The notes under the pieces were generated by a model that saw nothing but the letters and a program-made list of their open reading frames with translations, searched no databases and was not told the DNA's origin. A stretch of 5,560 nucleotides of DNA from an uncultured bacterium (GTDB lineage: Bacteria; Verrucomicrobiota; Kiritimatiellia; RFP12; UBA1067). Position 1 is the first letter of the stretch; each line of letters begins with the position of its first letter. The stretch covers positions 1-5,560 of the forward strand of contig CACYEO010000014.1 of NCBI GenBank assembly GCA_902773475.1, in the 5' to 3' direction. The position numbers and the translations under genes are program-made. Positions 5,560 to 5,560 of the stretch are shown here, in pieces.

Positions 5560-5560
5560 T

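Overview
The window is bacterial. It shows compact, Shine-Dalgarno-led operons and a GC-rich codon bias in the hydrogenase genes: a hand count of bases 541-600 gives 40 of 60 G/C. An O2-sensitive [FeFe] hydrogenase-type protein points to an anaerobic, probably fermentative or H2-exchanging bacterium. Nothing here fixes the phylum.

Layout. Bases 1-141 hold a dispersed repeat (copy A) followed by a promoter region. Bases 142-3361 (+) are a tight three-gene operon: a thioredoxin-like [2Fe-2S] ferredoxin, a putative sensory [FeFe] hydrogenase with a PAS domain (HydS / group C type), and a SpoIIE-type PP2C serine phosphatase with an uncharacterised C-terminal extension. Bases 3362-3524 separate two convergent operons and carry about 12 imperfect copies of a 7-bp tandem repeat. 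Bases 4699-3525 (-) are a two-gene unit: a D12-class (Dam-type) adenine DNA methyltransferase and a small overlapping winged-helix-like protein. Bases 4700-5169 are mostly non-coding: the promoter of the methyltransferase unit and two more copies of the dispersed repeat (B, inverted and 67/75 identical to A; C, divergent and direct). Bases 5559-5170 (-) are the C-terminal part of a calcineurin-like metallophosphoesterase that runs off the right edge.

How the genes may work together. The first operon looks like an H2- or redox-sensing signalling module. The ferredoxin would exchange electrons with the HydS iron-sulphur chain, the modified H-cluster would sense H2 or redox state, the PAS domain would pass the signal on, and the phosphatase would convert it into dephosphorylation of a protein, possibly an anti-sigma-antagonist-like target. 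No bulk catalytic hydrogenase, kinase or maturase gene is visible. The methyltransferase and wHTH pair resembles part of a restriction-modification system without a recognisable nuclease. It is more AT-rich in places (bases 4201-4260: 25 of 60 G/C) and may have been acquired. The least explained feature is the repeat family. Copies A and B bound a 4.87-kb segment as inverted repeats, and each has the same end facing a TATAAT-like promoter.
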